In this document: positions 25,001 through 37,488 of the stretch, piece by piece | How positions within the stretch are numbered: the stretch's first letter is position 1 | Layout of the letters: every line of letters begins with the position of its first letter | NCBI GenBank assembly: GCA_001600175.1 | Contig: BCJC01000003.1 | Coordinates: 806,001 to 870,000, forward strand | Direction of reading: 5' to 3' | Source of the DNA: Erythrobasidium yunnanense | Lineage: Eukaryota; Basidiomycota; Cystobasidiomycetes; Erythrobasidiales; Erythrobasidiaceae | Length of the DNA stretch: 64,000 nt | The notes under the pieces: generated by a model | Database searches by the model: none | What the model was told of the DNA's origin: nothing | Seen by the model: the letters and a program-made list of their open reading frames with translations, nothing else | Position numbers and translations under genes: made by a program

Positions 25001-27021
25001 GCTTGAGATTGCTTTCGATGATGGTGGACTTCCCGACTTCCCGCTGACCGACGATCTGTTCCCAAGTATGTAAGCGCAGAACTCGGCCAGGCGAGGATGG
25101 GTAGAGAAACTCACTGCGATAACAAAGTCTGCATTACCCCGTTGCTATCATTTACTGTCAGCCTGCATCAAATGTTGTTTCCGTACAAATAACGCACCCT
25201 GATAGACTTTGAAGACGAGCCTTTCCTCGATCGGACTTTGACAGGCACTTCAGATCTTGGCAAATTGTCATAAGAATGCATGTTCCTTGGTGATTCGGCA
25301 GCATTCGTGTTCCACATGCTTGATGCCAGCGGGGTGAGTATGAAGCTCTCGCTGATACTTCGAGGTCGCGGGCTTTCGAGATGGCTTGGGATGGCAGTGC
25401 CTGAAGGCGATGAAGGTAATGGAGGTAAAGGCGGGAAGCTATGCGGAGCTTGAGGCCTTGCTGAAGTATTGGCGTGATTACCATTGATCGCTTGTCCGTC
25501 TTCCTCTGGTGGATCGATGAAGGAAGTCGTACTGGCGATCTCACTTCTCTGACTAGCTGTGTCCCCATCATCTTCAGCTTCGGCCTCTAGCTCAGCCTGT
25601 CGCTGTGCCCATGATGCTGCTCGCTTGAGGCTGATCGTTGATGGTTTTGCGCTTTTCTGCCCAAGCGTGCGTCTCTGTGACAAGTCTTGCACGAAGTTCT
25701 CCCGATCCAGCCAAGCCATATGATCATCCTCAGCTTCTGGTTCTGCTAGCTCGAGCATCGTCGGTGTCCGGTACGATGTGTTGGCAGCTTGTGTCTTCCG
25801 CAGCGTCGTGTCGGAATGTAAGCGCTCACTCAAGCTGCTTCTCGGCGGACTTCTATGCGGCTGCGGTATCATGGGTGCTTGTCGGACCGATCTAGCAGAC
25901 GCATTCGAGGCTGTCGATAATCGCCTCTCGAGCGATCTCTTCGGATTGAGCGACAAGCTGCGTCTTCCCAGCTCTGGAGGTGCAGGTCTAGCAGTAGCAG
26001 CAGAGCCTTTCTGTTCTGCACGCTCTTTGCCTTTCGGCAAGCGGAAAGATAGGCCTTTCCATATGCTCTTTATCTCGCTGTATGGCATCGTCGGCCGCGC
26101 CGGACTTGGGCCCTGCTCTGTGGCGTCTTTCCTATATTCTATACCTAGACCTTGACTAGCTCCACTTCTGCTTCTCAGCGATTCGGCACTTGCTGTCTTC
26201 CGCAAAGCTTTGAGGCTATTCCGGTTTGAAGAAGGTGCGGGGCTGGCTAAACCTGATACAGGCGGTGATGGGGTCGGCGGTATGATCTTTGGCGTCTCTG
26301 GTAAGCCGAGCCATTGATATGAGCCTGATTGCGTCTTCCTTCGCACGCCTGGGACGCTCGGCAGCGGTGAGTAAGTACCAGGAGTAGGCGTACGCCCAGC
26401 TGATGAGCCCCAGAAGTCTTCACCGGTGAAAGGACTGGTAGGGATGCTGTAGAAAGTATACTCAGCATGTAGAGATAACTGCTTGGAAGACGAAACCACT
26501 GACATAGACGGCAAGGGCGACGGGAAGTGCAATTGCTGGCCTGCGACGACGCGTGGACTCTTCGCCAATGCTGCTAGCAGCTCATCTGGCAGCGCAGGTG
26601 CAGGCTGATCTGCTTTCACAGCAAGCGGGGTGATTGTCTTTGAGCTGGAAGCCAGACGGCTCGTCTCTTCCGCGACAGGCATAATGACATTGCGCTGCTT
26701 CTGAGGAGACGTGACTGTGTTTCTCAATATGCTGCTCGATCGACTCGCAGGAGCACTGCTGGTATGTCGAGTACCGCTATTGAGCCGAGGTGTAACATTG
26801 GTTGAGAACGGTACGATGCCTTCCTCTTCCTCGTCGTTGTTTCCTTGTGCTGCAGTATCGTAGCTAGATGGTGCTGCTTCTGCATTGCCTGTAGCGCTTT
26901 GTCCGTACAATGACAGTGGTCGAGCTCCCGAACCAGATTGAGCTGCACATCGCAGCGGTGACCGTGTAGCACTAGCATTTCCAGACGTCGATGCTGAGTC
27001 TTGCGAGCTTTCTTTTGGCAT
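22100..27021 (-). CDS. Large protein with a P-loop GTPase-like domain fused to a Ras guanine-nucleotide exchange (RasGEF_N + RasGEF) module
   Basis: Order of parts: a 600-residue Ser/Pro/Arg-rich N-terminal region (start MPKESSQDS at 27021); a Ras-like P-loop, VIAIVGQREVGKSTIIESNL, created by splicing; EILEVDTNVLEISKDG and DGAMLCFKHGDP (switch/G3 neighbourhood); then RasGEF_N, DIYLSREDILQKFIYAVVTG, DDQHVQSFLIIFRRFA and LLTANWVHHYAMELL; a Ser-rich linker; and the catalytic Cdc25 part, VSRLAQQITKLAWNTFSAMQ, IALANYLSNWVATLI, HFIRLAEALRKLDNYD, MAILLGLNCQPVHRLK, FIPYLGGVHLQDITRLQDG and MRQIARHCAIVSEC. It ends SLSPQ at 22100. It probably activates Ras1/Ras2 in cAMP or pheromone signalling. The G4 position reads ALATHC rather than NKxD, so the GTPase part may not hydrolyse or even bind GTP normally. 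Confidence 0.85.
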
Positions 27022-27266
27022 GGTCGGATACGCCGTGCGATCCAGCTGGCCCTTCTCGTTTACGCGTCAAAGCGCAGCCGGGGGTTCAGATAGGATAACG
27101 CTGGCTGGTTCTTGATAGTTGTTATTGGTGTATCAACATATTCCGGTCATCTTGTAGACGTTTCAAGCCATTATCATCGGGTTAGTCTGTGCTCGACCCA
27201 GCTTCCTGACGAAACAGCTTGGGCCGACTTGCAACAAAAAGCTAAAGAATCCAAACCATAGTGATA

Positions 27267-29556
27267 ATGCTGCAACGACAGCTCGTACAGACTGCGACAC
27301 GTTCCTGCCGCTGCTCCAAGAAGCTCGACAAGATCCAGACCCACTTGACCCGCCAAAGAGCGTTCGCAACAGCGCCAGATACTGTGCATCCACTGGCCAG
27401 AAGACCTGCTATCTCCAATGCTAGACCACCTCCAGGGCCATCATCGAAACAGACCTGGAGTAATGCGACTGCCTTGCTCTTGGCGACTTTGACAGGTGCA
27501 GCCGTGAGCGCGCAACTTTCCACATCTGGCTGTTGTCCTTTTCATAGCTGATATCGCTACTAGACGTATATACTAGGCCTCCAGTCAAGAAGCGAAAGCA
27601 CGCCCTCGGTAGTGACGGCTTCTGACAAGCCGAAAGCTCCATCAATGGATGACTTTACGAAAGCTTTCGACGAGATCAAGAAGACATTGCCTGCGGAATG
27701 TATATCGCAAGATCGAGATGATTTGATCTCGCACGGAAGCTCGTCCTGGACATACCACGATCCAAGAGTGCTTCCGGGCGCTGTGCTATATCCTCGCAAT
27801 ACAGATGATGTGAGCAATATTCCGTGCATCTAGAGTCTATCTTACATTGTCTTCAGGTCGTGAAAATAGTAAAGGCTGCCCATCAATACGCGATTCCTGT
27901 GATAGCTTTCAGCGGCGGCAGTGAGTGGCTCATGGCATAATATTCGTGAAGTACGCTCATCCAACGCCTTACTCTTTTAGCCAGCTTGGAAGGCCACTTC
28001 GATGCCCCTTCATTCCCTCTGACCGGCTTTGAAAAGCAAGCACCGATTCCGCTAGAGAAGCTAGAGACTGGTCCAAGCTTCGTCATTGACTTCAGCACGA
28101 ATATGAATGAGATAGTGCAGCTGCACGAGCGGGATATGGATGTGAGAATGCTGCTGCTTGATACTTCGAGCTTGACATAAGCTGAGAGAACTCGATGTTG
28201 CAGGTCGTTGTGCAGCCGGGCATGCCGTACGAAATGCTGAATGAAGAACTCAAGAGCAAAGGTCTCTTCTTTCCGGTAGACGTAGGTGCATGAGCCTAAT
28301 GAATGTCGAGGATATAGCTTAAGGGACTGTGAAAACAGCCTGGTCCTGGTGCAGAGATCGGTGGTATGGTCGCAACAGGCTGTTCTGGCACAAACGGTGA
28401 GCATCCCAATCGCATATACCAAGGTATACCGCGTGCTAATATAAGGTGCCTTTACAGCTGTTCGCTACGGGACTATGCGGGAGAACGTCCTGAACTTAAC
28501 GGTTGTCCTGCCAAATGGAGAGCTTATCAAGACACGGTCGCGCGCGAGGAAGTCATCGGCTGGTCCGGATCTTACCAAGCTCTTTGTCGGTAGCGAGGGC
28601 ACTCTAGGCTTGGTAGTCGAAGGTTAGGGCACACTTTGTGTCACTTAGAGCCTAGGCTGATTCTGTGTTCCCAGCCACTCTACGCCTAGCACCTCTCCTC
28701 CCCACATCCGTCGCTGTCTCATCTTTCCCAAGCATTGAGAACGCAGCCGATACCGTCAAAGAAGTGGTGCAGAACGGCGTCATGGTGCAATGCATCGAGA
28801 TCCTGGATGATTTGATGATGAAAGCTATAAACAAAGCAGAGTCGACGACGAAAGGTGCTCGACAATGGCAGGAAGCGCCTTCTCTCTTCTTCAAGTTTAA
28901 CGGCTCGCATGAGCAGATCCAGCTGGATATGAAGCGGACTGGTGGGCATCCTCGTACCTCTTGTACATATCAGATACTGATCTGAATGTGTATAGCTGAA
29001 ATCGTCAAGCGCAACAAGGGCGCCAAGCTGATTACCGCGACGACAGAAGAAGAGAAAGAGTCACTATGGCGAGCGAGGAAGATTGCGCTTTGGTCGGCTC
29101 TGGACTATTATCCCGGCTCGAGGTGCTGGACGACAGATGTTTGTGTGCCTATAAGCGAGTTCCCGCGCCTTGTACGAGAAACGAAGGAGGATCTGGGAAG
29201 ATTGAACGTCATTGCTCCTATCGTAGGGCATGCAGGGGATGGCGTAAGTCGACTGTCCCACACGCTGTGGAACAATGTTAACATGTCGCCGGCAGAACTT
29301 CCATGGCCTATTGCTATTCAAGGACGCAGAAGAGCTAAAGAGGGTGAAAGAAGGTGTGCACAATATGGTAGAACGGGCACAGAAGCTGGAAGGTACATGT
29401 ACAGGAGAGCACGGTGTAGGACACGGCAAGATGAAGTATCTCGAGAACGAGCTGGGTAAAGGCACCGTCGACTTGCTGAGGAGCATCAAGCGGCAATTGG
29501 ACCCGAAGAATATCATGAATCCCGGAAAGCTCGTAGAAGTCGAGTATAGTTCATGA
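27267..29556 (+). CDS. DLD1: D-lactate dehydrogenase (cytochrome), mitochondrial
   Basis: This FAD enzyme oxidises D-lactate to pyruvate and passes electrons to cytochrome c. It starts at ATG 27267 with a basic leader ([16 protein letters not shown]) and a hydrophobic stretch ([18 protein letters not shown]) that fits a mitochondrial targeting and inner-membrane signal. Splicing gives [34 protein letters not shown] (FAD-binding PCMH domain), [39 protein letters not shown] and [19 protein letters not shown]. The C-terminal half has [55 protein letters not shown] and [18 protein letters not shown]. At least eight introns are present. It is divergent from the RasGEF gene across about 245 bases. 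Confidence 0.93.
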
Positions 29557-29622
29557 TGATAGCACTTCTGTCATCCTTCAATGTTGTCATGCATTCTTTC
29601 TATCTTGTAGCGATATCTCCCC

Positions 29623-31053
29623 ATGCATGTGAACCACGCTGAATCGCTGGATCTAGTCGATACCGCCTATTCAGCATGCTCCATCTCTACATGTCCATCC
29701 GAAAGAAGTCTCTTCGCTTGCGGCCTCTATCAAATCACCAAAGATGAATCCGCTGAAATCAACGAAGAATCTCCTGCTACGAAACGCCTGGGCCGCTGTT
29801 TGCTGAATTGTATGGATGACCAAGGGAAAATGTGCGCGGTCCTGTCGTTCTTGAGGGACAAGATCCTCCTTCTGAGGTTTTACGGTTGGATGAAGACAGG
29901 AACTTCATCGCTTCGAATCTGAAGCCATTTTAGACATGGCCTGGTGAGCTACTCTCTGAAGCTATGTCTAATCTTTACTAACCCCAATTCCTAAGGTCGC
30001 TTCAGACCGGCGTAAATCGCTTGGCTTTAGCGGATGCTGCTGGAAGAGTTGCTATCTACGACTACTCATCTGAGCTAGTAAGTCTGTAACACCTCCACTT
30101 CGTGATGATGTAAATGTTGACGCGTCCTTGCAGCTCGAACATGTAAAGACCGTCGAAGTTGGCAGTCCAGGCAGCCTGAGTCTCTCGCTAGACTGGAGCA
30201 ACCAACTAGCACAGTGAGTATTCCTCATATACCAACCTCTACTAATGCTGAATAGGTACCTCAGCGATGCCGGGCAAATAGTCGTTTCCTCGTCCGATGG
30301 CAGCATCAGCATTCTAGATGCGCAAAACGACTATCAAGTCACACAAAGCTGGCATGCACACGACTATGAGCCTTGGATAGCGGGCTGGGACTACTGGCAT
30401 ACGGAGAGCGTATGGACAGGTAGGCTAGTTCGTCTGTACGCATAGGCGGTGTGCTGACTAGGGCTTATATAGGCGGAGATGATTGTAAGCTCAAGAGATG
30501 GGATCTTCGCATGGGTACAGAGACCCCTGCAGCCTTGAATAAGGGGTAGGATCGCTCCGGTACTCTCGCTTGCATCCTCTAAGTAACGATGCATTCCAGC
30601 TTCTCTGCTGGCGTGACGACTCTACAATGTCACCCTTACTGGGAGAACATCTTCGCCGTGGGCAGGTGAGCGAGCTGAATCAACGCGATCCAACAAGCCG
30701 TTCTTGACAGCTTCATGTGCTGTACCAGCTACGATGCGGTAGTACGCTTCTTCGACCCTCGCAATCTTCGTGCGCCATTAAGCGAGATAGACGTAGGAGG
30801 CGGTGTTTGGCGTGTCCGCTGGCATCCTTCCGACCCTTCCAAGCTATTGACAGCCTGTATGCATGACGGCTTCAAAGTCTTGTCCGTCGACGCAGGTGCT
30901 GCGGCAAGCAGTATCCTTACGCGCTTCGATGCACACGGGAAAGATGCGCTTGCGTACGGCGTGGACTGGTGCCAGGCCATCGACCGCGAAAAGAGGGACC
31001 TCATCGCTAGCTGTAGTTTCTATGATCATCAAATCCGGAGTTGGTCTTCGTAA
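29623..31053 (+). CDS. DPH7: Diphthine methyltransferase-like WD40 protein (DPH7)
   Basis: DPH7 (Rrt2/WDR85) demethylates methylated diphthine on elongation factor 2 before the last amidation step of diphthamide synthesis. The first exon has DTAYSACSISTCPSERSLFA and CGLYQITKDE, the standard DPH7 opening. WD-type repeats follow in short exons: AGQIVVSSSDGSISILDA, WHAHDYEPWIAGWDYW, GGDDCKLKRWDLRMGT, GVTTLQCHPYWENIFAVGSY, DAVVRFFDPRNLRAPLSEID, GGGVWRVRWHPSDPSKLLTA and YGVDWCQ, ending IRSWSS. There are about seven introns. The stop at 31053 lies only 16 bases from the stop of convergent APC4. The EF-1alpha gene is in the same window, but no functional link is implied. Confidence 0.88.
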
Positions 31054-31069
31054 GAGTGAGATCGAAGAG

Positions 31070-34000
31070 TCACAGGTCCATATCGTCTTCTTCCTGCTCT
31101 TCTCCCGCCATCGGGTCCTCGTCTTCATCTTGGCCATTCAGCATGCTTCCATCTCTGAAGCTGTGGGCATCATCGTTATCATCTTGATACATGCCACCTT
31201 GGTCATCCAAGAACTCCTCTTGAGGCTCCTGCATGTCCTCCTCATCCCGAGCTGTCTCCTCTCCATCTCCTGCTTCCTCCTCTTCCGGTTCTTCATCGTC
31301 TAGGTCAAGTACTTCTAGTACACGACCTAGATTGCCTAGGACACAGCCTATTCTGCGCCCTTTGCGGCCGTTCAAGGAGAATTGCAAGGGCTCGAAACCG
31401 CTTTCGAAGGCGTGGTAGCGGTGGAATGGGATAGGCTCAAGGCGCTAGGAAGCCAATACATCAGCGGAGAAGGCGAAAAGCAGCTGAGAAGAAAGGCTCA
31501 CCGGCAGCAAAGACTGGTTGAGCGGACCAGGTATATCGGTCAAGGTTACATCACGATACCGCACCGTAGCAAGGGCGTATCTCAATGCTGCAGCAGACGC
31601 GAAAGCGAGTTATCAGCTCGAAGTGCCAAGAGACAGGGAGAATTGGCTAAGACATACGCTGTCCTTGAGTTTGAGGGATCCGAATTAGGAGAGCGACCTC
31701 AATATCATCGAAGAAGTCGACATCTAGTATTTCCAGCGGTGTACCGTCTTCTTGTACCAACGCGAAAGCAGCCGCGCGGACTTGATCGTCGTCATCCAGC
31801 ATCGTCAGCCAGACTATATGCATCAAAATACTCATCAGCTGTCATCTCTGTTACCTGGAGTCGTTGACGAAGCTTACATGCGCCCTGTTGCGTCTCAGCT
31901 GACAGTACTCCAGGCGCCGTCTCGCATGCTATCCAGTGCTGGCTGGCTCCCTCCTCATGTCCATCTTCCCCAATGTTCCGGATCAGTCGAGAAGAGATCT
32001 TCGTAGGGTCCCTCGCCAGGCCTAGCGCAGTCATCGAATCATCTTCTTGTCTATCGGGAACTTGCCATAGAATGACATTCTTCGCTTTTACAATCTTCGC
32101 CTGGCTGTCCAGCGAAGCGGAAGATGATGTTATTCGAGAGAAGGAATAATGCAACGTTTTGGAGAGTTTGGAGGAGAGGATCTGGAGAGCAGCTGGGAGA
32201 GGAAGCGTAGTAGGGTTGAAGTCTGTATTTCTTGGTGGAGGTGGAGGGGGAGCGGGCGTCCTTGGAGCAATAGCTGATTTGCGACGATTGGTTGCGGAAG
32301 GAGTTGCCGTGAGAGGAATCGACTGGATCGGAGGAGGTGGCAGGAGAGCAGAAGGGTCCGTATACATCCTCTCGCAGTCGAGCTGGAAGGGCTCCATCTC
32401 GCCATTATACGTGTTTGCCGTGTGCATCTCCGCTTCGGCTTGCATAGCTGGCTCATCTTCATGGTCTTCTCCTGTTCTGAGCATTGCTTTGAGCTTCTCT
32501 AGAACGACCGGCAATTTCTCCTCTCCATCTTTCTTCATATACTCTCCCTTATTGACTTCCACCATCCTGCTCAACCACCTCTCCACGCCCTCTATATACC
32601 CTCTCTCCCTCGATAGAACATCTTTCTCATCTTCGACTTTCAGCATACCATCTAGAGGGTTAGAAAGGAGTTTTGTCTTGAGATAGGTCATTACAGCCAA
32701 CACATCGTGCTTCGGAGTAGGGCGGGCGGAAGCTTGGGCCTCGATAGCTGAAAGACGCTCGAGTTCTGCAGAAACAAGCATCGTGATGATACAGTTCAGC
32801 TAACATAGCGAAGGCAACCATAATATGAACAAGACCTACCATAGCGGACCCACCCCGAGAAATCCCTAAAGCCCAACTGTTCTTCCAGCACTAAGCCCTC
32901 CAACTTCTCCGCATTATGCATGATTACCTTCACCAATTCTGCGCATTTCTCAAATTCGTCAATCTGTATATCGATCCCTCCATTACCTCCTCCTACAGGA
33001 GAGGAGGGATCGGCGTTCCAGAGTTTACCCCAGCCTATGATCTGTGTTATCCATAGGAGGAGACACTCGCATGCTGGAGTTAGATTCCGATAGGATAGGT
33101 TTCGAAGTTTCGTCATTGCTGTTGCGTGGATGGACTCCCATCTATCGAGGTTCTGCGAGCACATTTTCCATATATCAGCTTTTTCTTCCTCCCCTTTCCT
33201 TCTTTCTTTCGAATACTGTCGACGAGTACAGTACCACTCACACGCTCTGTATTCTTGGACGCCAGATATTCATGCATGTTCTTATTCGCCGGTCTTCCAC
33301 TCAACAGTAACGTGCACAACTGCAGATCCACCCTCATTTTACTTCCATCATCGTCTTTCAACCTATCCAACCACTTCTTCTTGACTTCTAACATTTCTTC
33401 ATAGCTCTTACGCGCATCATCTAGGATCTCGAATAAGTTGGTTAGGAGGAGGTTTATGCCCGAAGAAGCGCGCGCAAGTTGAGTGAGAGGTACGGAAGGA
33501 AATTTGGGGAGATGGAGCTGAAGGCGCATGACTAGGGATTTGGAGGTTTCTGCTGGAGCTACAGGTGGTGGGAGGGACTTGCTTCGTGATGAAGAAGCTT
33601 TGAGCCCTGCTGAGGAACGGGGAGGTGGATGAGGTCGGGCAGCTTCGATACATTCCTTGATTGGAGCTGGAAGAGTAGGGGAGGAGGTATCGGTGTCAAG
33701 CGGGACTGATACCAGGAGTGAGATCTTCAATGTATGTCGATGTCGATGCCTGAACGGCGTCGGCTTTTCCGTATCTGTCCCATGTACATATGCCGATATT
33801 ATATCCACCACTTCACCCTCTCCCTTGTGTTCGCCCAACAGTGCAATGCATCCCATACCGATCGCACCTCCCATCAGGAGATGTAAATTCCCCTTCTCGT
33901 CACCCGCCAGGAGGAGCGTGGGACTATAGTGTGTCTTCTCTCTATCCAGCGCATCTTCAGCTATCGTCTCTGGGTCGTCTGAGAGATCTGCACCCAGATG

Positions 34001-34809
34001 CGCACTAGGCACAGTGGGCGAAAGAGGGTGTGCATTCGCTAATGTTGGAAAAGGCGGTTTCTTGAATACCACAGAGGGGATGAAAGGTTTATTTGCTAAA
34101 CCACCGGGGAGGAATGGGTTCACGAATACATTCGCTTTATTCTTGTCGTTTTTTGCCGAGGTGGATGAAGGCTTTACGTCCGGTAAACGAGGTAATGAAT
34201 ATTCGAGCTCTTCAGCTGTAGACACCTCTTTTCTATCGCGTAGTAAAGGCGAAGAGAGGCATTCTTGCCAGCTTAGAAGATATAAGGGAGTTTCTGGCTC
34301 AGAGGAAGGTATGGGGACGTTATGGACGAGAGGTTTCCCATCGTGCACGGAGTAGATCTTCAAGTCGGATGTAGATGCTGCGAATGCGAACATCTGGCCT
34401 GCAATCGCGACGTAAGAGTGTTAGCTGGATCATCGCGTTGTCTGGGAAGAAGAGGGGTGAAGTTACCGTCGTCGCTCCATGCTAGTGATTCTGGCAAGCG
34501 TGGTTGAAGCCATACGTCCTGCGTTGATGGTACAGCATCCTTGTTGCTACTACTGCTACCATTTCTAAGATCATGCAATACTGCCTTCTTCTCGAGTGTT
34601 GTTGCCCAGACCCTGCTTGGATCTTGACTATCTTCATCATTGTAGTCGTTGTTATTGCTCCCTGATAGTCTGACTAGCTGTATGCTCGCTGTCTCAGTCG
34701 AGTTTGTCGGGTTGCTGACGAGGGCGATGTCCATTGCTGGGCAGCACGAGGAAGGATGGAGAATGCATGGTGTGGCTAGATTGCGGGTGGATAGAGAAGG
34801 GAAGGGCAT
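31070..34809 (-). CDS. APC4: Anaphase-promoting complex subunit 4 (APC4/Cut20-like)
   Basis: APC4 is a scaffold subunit of the APC/C ubiquitin ligase. The N-terminal part is a degenerate WD40 region: PCILHPSSCCPAMDIALVS, RVWATTLEKKAVLHDL, LAWSDDG spliced to QMFAFAASTSDLKIYSVHDG and LYLLSWQECLSSPLL. Then come the APC4 helical blocks, INLLLTNLFEILDDARKSYE, LLLSGRPANKNMHEYLAS, WESIHATAMTKLRNLSYRNL, CECLLLWITQIIGWGKLWN and the C-terminal DVLAVMTYLKTKLLSNPLDG. The protein ends in a strongly acidic tail (EEPEEEEAGDGEE ... EEDDMDL). Large poly-Pro and Ser-rich inserts are present. The start MPFPSLST at 34809 is chosen by comparison with animal APC4, which opens with MLRFPT; an upstream exon cannot be excluded. 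Confidence 0.82.
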
Positions 34810-35099
34810 CACTCATCAGCTGTTCTTACATGTTGGAAGAAGCTGAACCCCGACTTCTGTCGATTTCAATGTTGCTTTTTCGCGCACCTTGAAGCCCACT
34901 CATATATTCACATAGTATTATGCAACACAATGCGACTCTTCTACTACTATCTCTGCTACTTTCTTCCTGCACTCTCTGCCGCATTGTCCCTGTCACGTGA
35001 CCTCCGTTGTTGACGCACAGATTCTTCGGGCGTCAACTGGTTGGCTCTTGACCACATCCTTCGCCACGTTGCAGTCACCTTGGTTGGATCTCTGTCGCC

Positions 35100-35890
35100 A
35101 TGCCCTCCCTCACCACCACTCTTGCTGCTCTCACCGCTGCCATTGCGCTCGTGCCCCTCGGTGAGGCCAATTCGCTGGCGACACATCCCAGAATCACAGC
35201 TAATTGTTCATTATCCATGCCCCAGTATCATCGCAATCCGTCTACGTCCCCGGTGACGCTGAGAATGCGCCAGGAGCATCAGTCCAGGAAATTGGAGTAG
35301 GGGCAGATGGCTTTACAAGTTACCTCGTCAATGGGGGTGCGTCTACATCCACTCTATCAATTCATATACATTGCTAACGCAATGTACGTGCAGTCACAAT
35401 CGCAGCCGACGCTACCAATGTCATTGCGACTGAAATAGGACAGGCAGGAGCAGTAGTGTACAACTGTGCAATAGGCGCAGATGCTCAAGCTACATGCTCC
35501 ATATCCCAAGTATACGATGGAGCAACGTACGGCTACACAGAGCCAGTTTCATACTTCGGAAACGCGGCACAAGCTACACCGCCTGCTGGGCCTTCCCCTC
35601 CTACAACAGCCGTGGACCCAGCTGCTACGTCCACTCTCGTATCTTCTACTATAGCTCCTGCATCAACGACATCTGCACCTGCTTCCTCGTCGATCGCTTC
35701 AACAACATCCGCAGCATCAACAAGCAGCGGTAGTTCCCAAAATAACAATGCAGGACCACAGGCAAATCAACCACAACAGACATCGGCAAATGTGTTTGGA
35801 GCAAATTCGGGAGCGCTGAAGGGTGCATCTTCAGCTGGATCAATACTCGCTGGATGTGCAGCAATTGCGATGGTCTACTTCGCACTATAA
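35100..35890 (+). CDS. Secreted, probably GPI-anchored cell-wall protein
   Basis: The start ATG at 35100 opens MPSLTTTLAALTAAIALVPL, a clear signal peptide. An intron beginning GTGAGG is removed to give VSSQSVYVPGDAENAPGASV, and a second intron leads from YLVNG to VTIAADATNVIATEIG. Two Cys (VYNCAIGADAQATC) may form a disulfide. The second half is very rich in Ser, Thr, Ala and Pro (STTSAPASSSIASTTSAAST) and so is likely O-mannosylated. The C-terminus is a small-residue site followed by a hydrophobic tail, SILAGCAAIAMVYFAL, fitting a GPI signal. No enzyme domain is seen. It is divergent from APC4. Confidence 0.75.
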
Positions 35891-36489
35891 GGCGTCGGCA
35901 GCAACGTATCGACCATACGAACGTATGATACTACAACGGACATTTGTTACGACTCTCCTTTACCCGCCATCATCAGTCAGCAAATCCTCGTTCAAGCTAG
36001 CAACCACCCTAGACACGCTATATAGCTTTCTCTCGCAGACGTCGTTTTTCCTCTCCACTTCCTTCCCTCTTTTCTCTCCTTACACCTTCCGTCTCTTATT
36101 ATTCTGGTGTCTTTCGCATGTTGTCCTATTCTCATCTTGTTAATCTGTTACATCGTTCGGTTCGTCTTCTCATTCTCCGCAGGAGCTAGATCTTCTACTC
36201 TATCTCATTCTTCTTATTCCACGTCTGTCTGCACACCAAGACGGAGTAGCTCATCTCGAACGTTCTTTGCTTAATTATTTTCTTCTTTTCCAGCTGTCTG
36301 CTCATCGTAGCATATACGAAATGACGACGGTGGTGCTCGGCTAGTATTCCTCCTGAAAACGCACTAGAAGACGACAATAAAGGCTACAAGCGTCAGAAAG
36401 GGAAGACGACCTTTTCATCTCCTCCATCCAGCTCAACTCTGGACCTCTGAGCGAGCAACAAGTACAGAACGTCTTCTCAGCCTCGAAAC
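35891..36489. other. Intergenic region between the GPI protein and the Ser-rich protein
   Basis: About 600 bases, pyrimidine-rich on the plus strand (for example repeated CTTCCTTCC/TCTCTCC runs near 36040-36110), as is common in promoters of well-expressed basidiomycete genes. No coding frame or RNA gene is supported. Confidence 0.5.
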
Positions 36490-37488
36490 ATGTCTGGCAA
36501 GGCCCATTCGAACCATCGCCGACCTATCACATCCAGGAGGCCTCCTCACGCGAATGGCGGTGCCTTATCAGCATCTACTACATCTACTAGCTCGTGCACC
36601 TCTTTGACTACGGACGATACATTGAGTCTATCAAGTCACTCGGAATCCAGTCGAGGTGGATCTGCACCATCTGGGCATTCTAGTACTCCTGATGAGCTAG
36701 ATTGGGAGGCTCTCGTCAAAGCATGCAAAGTCATCATCCGCTACAACCATCCTCGCTACGTCGAAGTCCAAGCTGTTCTGAACGCCTTAAAACCTACTCT
36801 CTCCCACGCCTCGGTTCTCAAAGACAAGGATTTGAGGCGGCTGAAACGCTATGCGCTCGATGCACTTCCATACGCTAAATATCCACCTTCGCCCGTGCTG
36901 GGTCCCAAACATGCGATGAAAGTGAAGTCCGCAACGCCTAAGAACAGTCCGCCTCGATCTGCTAGAACCTCCGTATCTTCGTCAGCTGGCTCACTCTTGA
37001 GGCCTACACAGGCCACATCACCTGTGTCGAGCTTGGATCTAGACAAGCGCAACGAAGGCTCGGCTGCAATGAGTCGGGCTGCTTCGCCAGCGTATACTGT
37101 TGCATCCCGCAGAACGTCGCCTTATATGAGAGTTTCGGGCGATGAAGGAGTCGATAAAGTGCTGAAAGCGCTGGCTATCACTACGCCATTACCAGCTTCG
37201 CGCCCTGGTTCTGTGTCTGCGTCTCCTCCGCTCTCAGCAGGACTCCCTACCAACCGGGCCACTGCTTCAACTTTCTCCAAATACGTATCACCAACAGCAT
37301 CCTCTACAGCCTGTTCATCTCGTCGCTCGAGTAAGACGATCTTCAGTGATACCGAGTCATCATCATCTGGAGAATCCACGGCGTCCCGAGAACCTGCGCA
37401 GAGGAAGTGGATGTTTGCAATCATTGAGAGATTCAGGAGGCAGGCTAGAGATGTGCTGATCATGTATCAGAATAAAGTGCTGGGCTGA
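36490..37488 (+). CDS. Uncharacterised Ser/Pro-rich protein
   Basis: An uninterrupted 332-codon frame from MSGKAHSNHRRP to NKVLG, unusual here because it needs no intron. The only part that looks folded is residues about 75-145: DELDWEALVKACKVIIRYNH, PRYVEVQAVLNALKPTLSHA and DLRRLKRYALDALPYAKYPP, predicted helical. The rest is Ser-rich and likely disordered, with arginine-directed phosphorylation-like sites (SRRTSP, SRRSS). The last 30 residues (RKWMFAIIERFRRQARDVLI) form an amphipathic helix. I recognise no family. Confidence 0.6.
   Translation: MSGKAHSNHRRPITSRRPPHANGGALSASTTSTSSCTSLTTDDTLSLSSHSESSRGGSAPSGHSSTPDELDWEALVKACKVIIRYNHPRYVEVQAVLNALKPTLSHASVLKDKDLRRLKRYALDALPYAKYPPSPVLGPKHAMKVKSATPKNSPPRSARTSVSSSAGSLLRPTQATSPVSSLDLDKRNEGSAAMSRAASPAYTVASRRTSPYMRVSGDEGVDKVLKALAITTPLPASRPGSVSASPPLSAGLPTNRATASTFSKYVSPTASSTACSSRRSSKTIFSDTESSSSGESTASREPAQRKWMFAIIERFRRQARDVLIMYQNKVLG

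Noticed and set aside
32159-32686. A 175-codon plus-strand frame
   Set aside because: Antisense to APC4 helical exons; its Gly/Ser runs mirror the poly-Pro insert of APC4.
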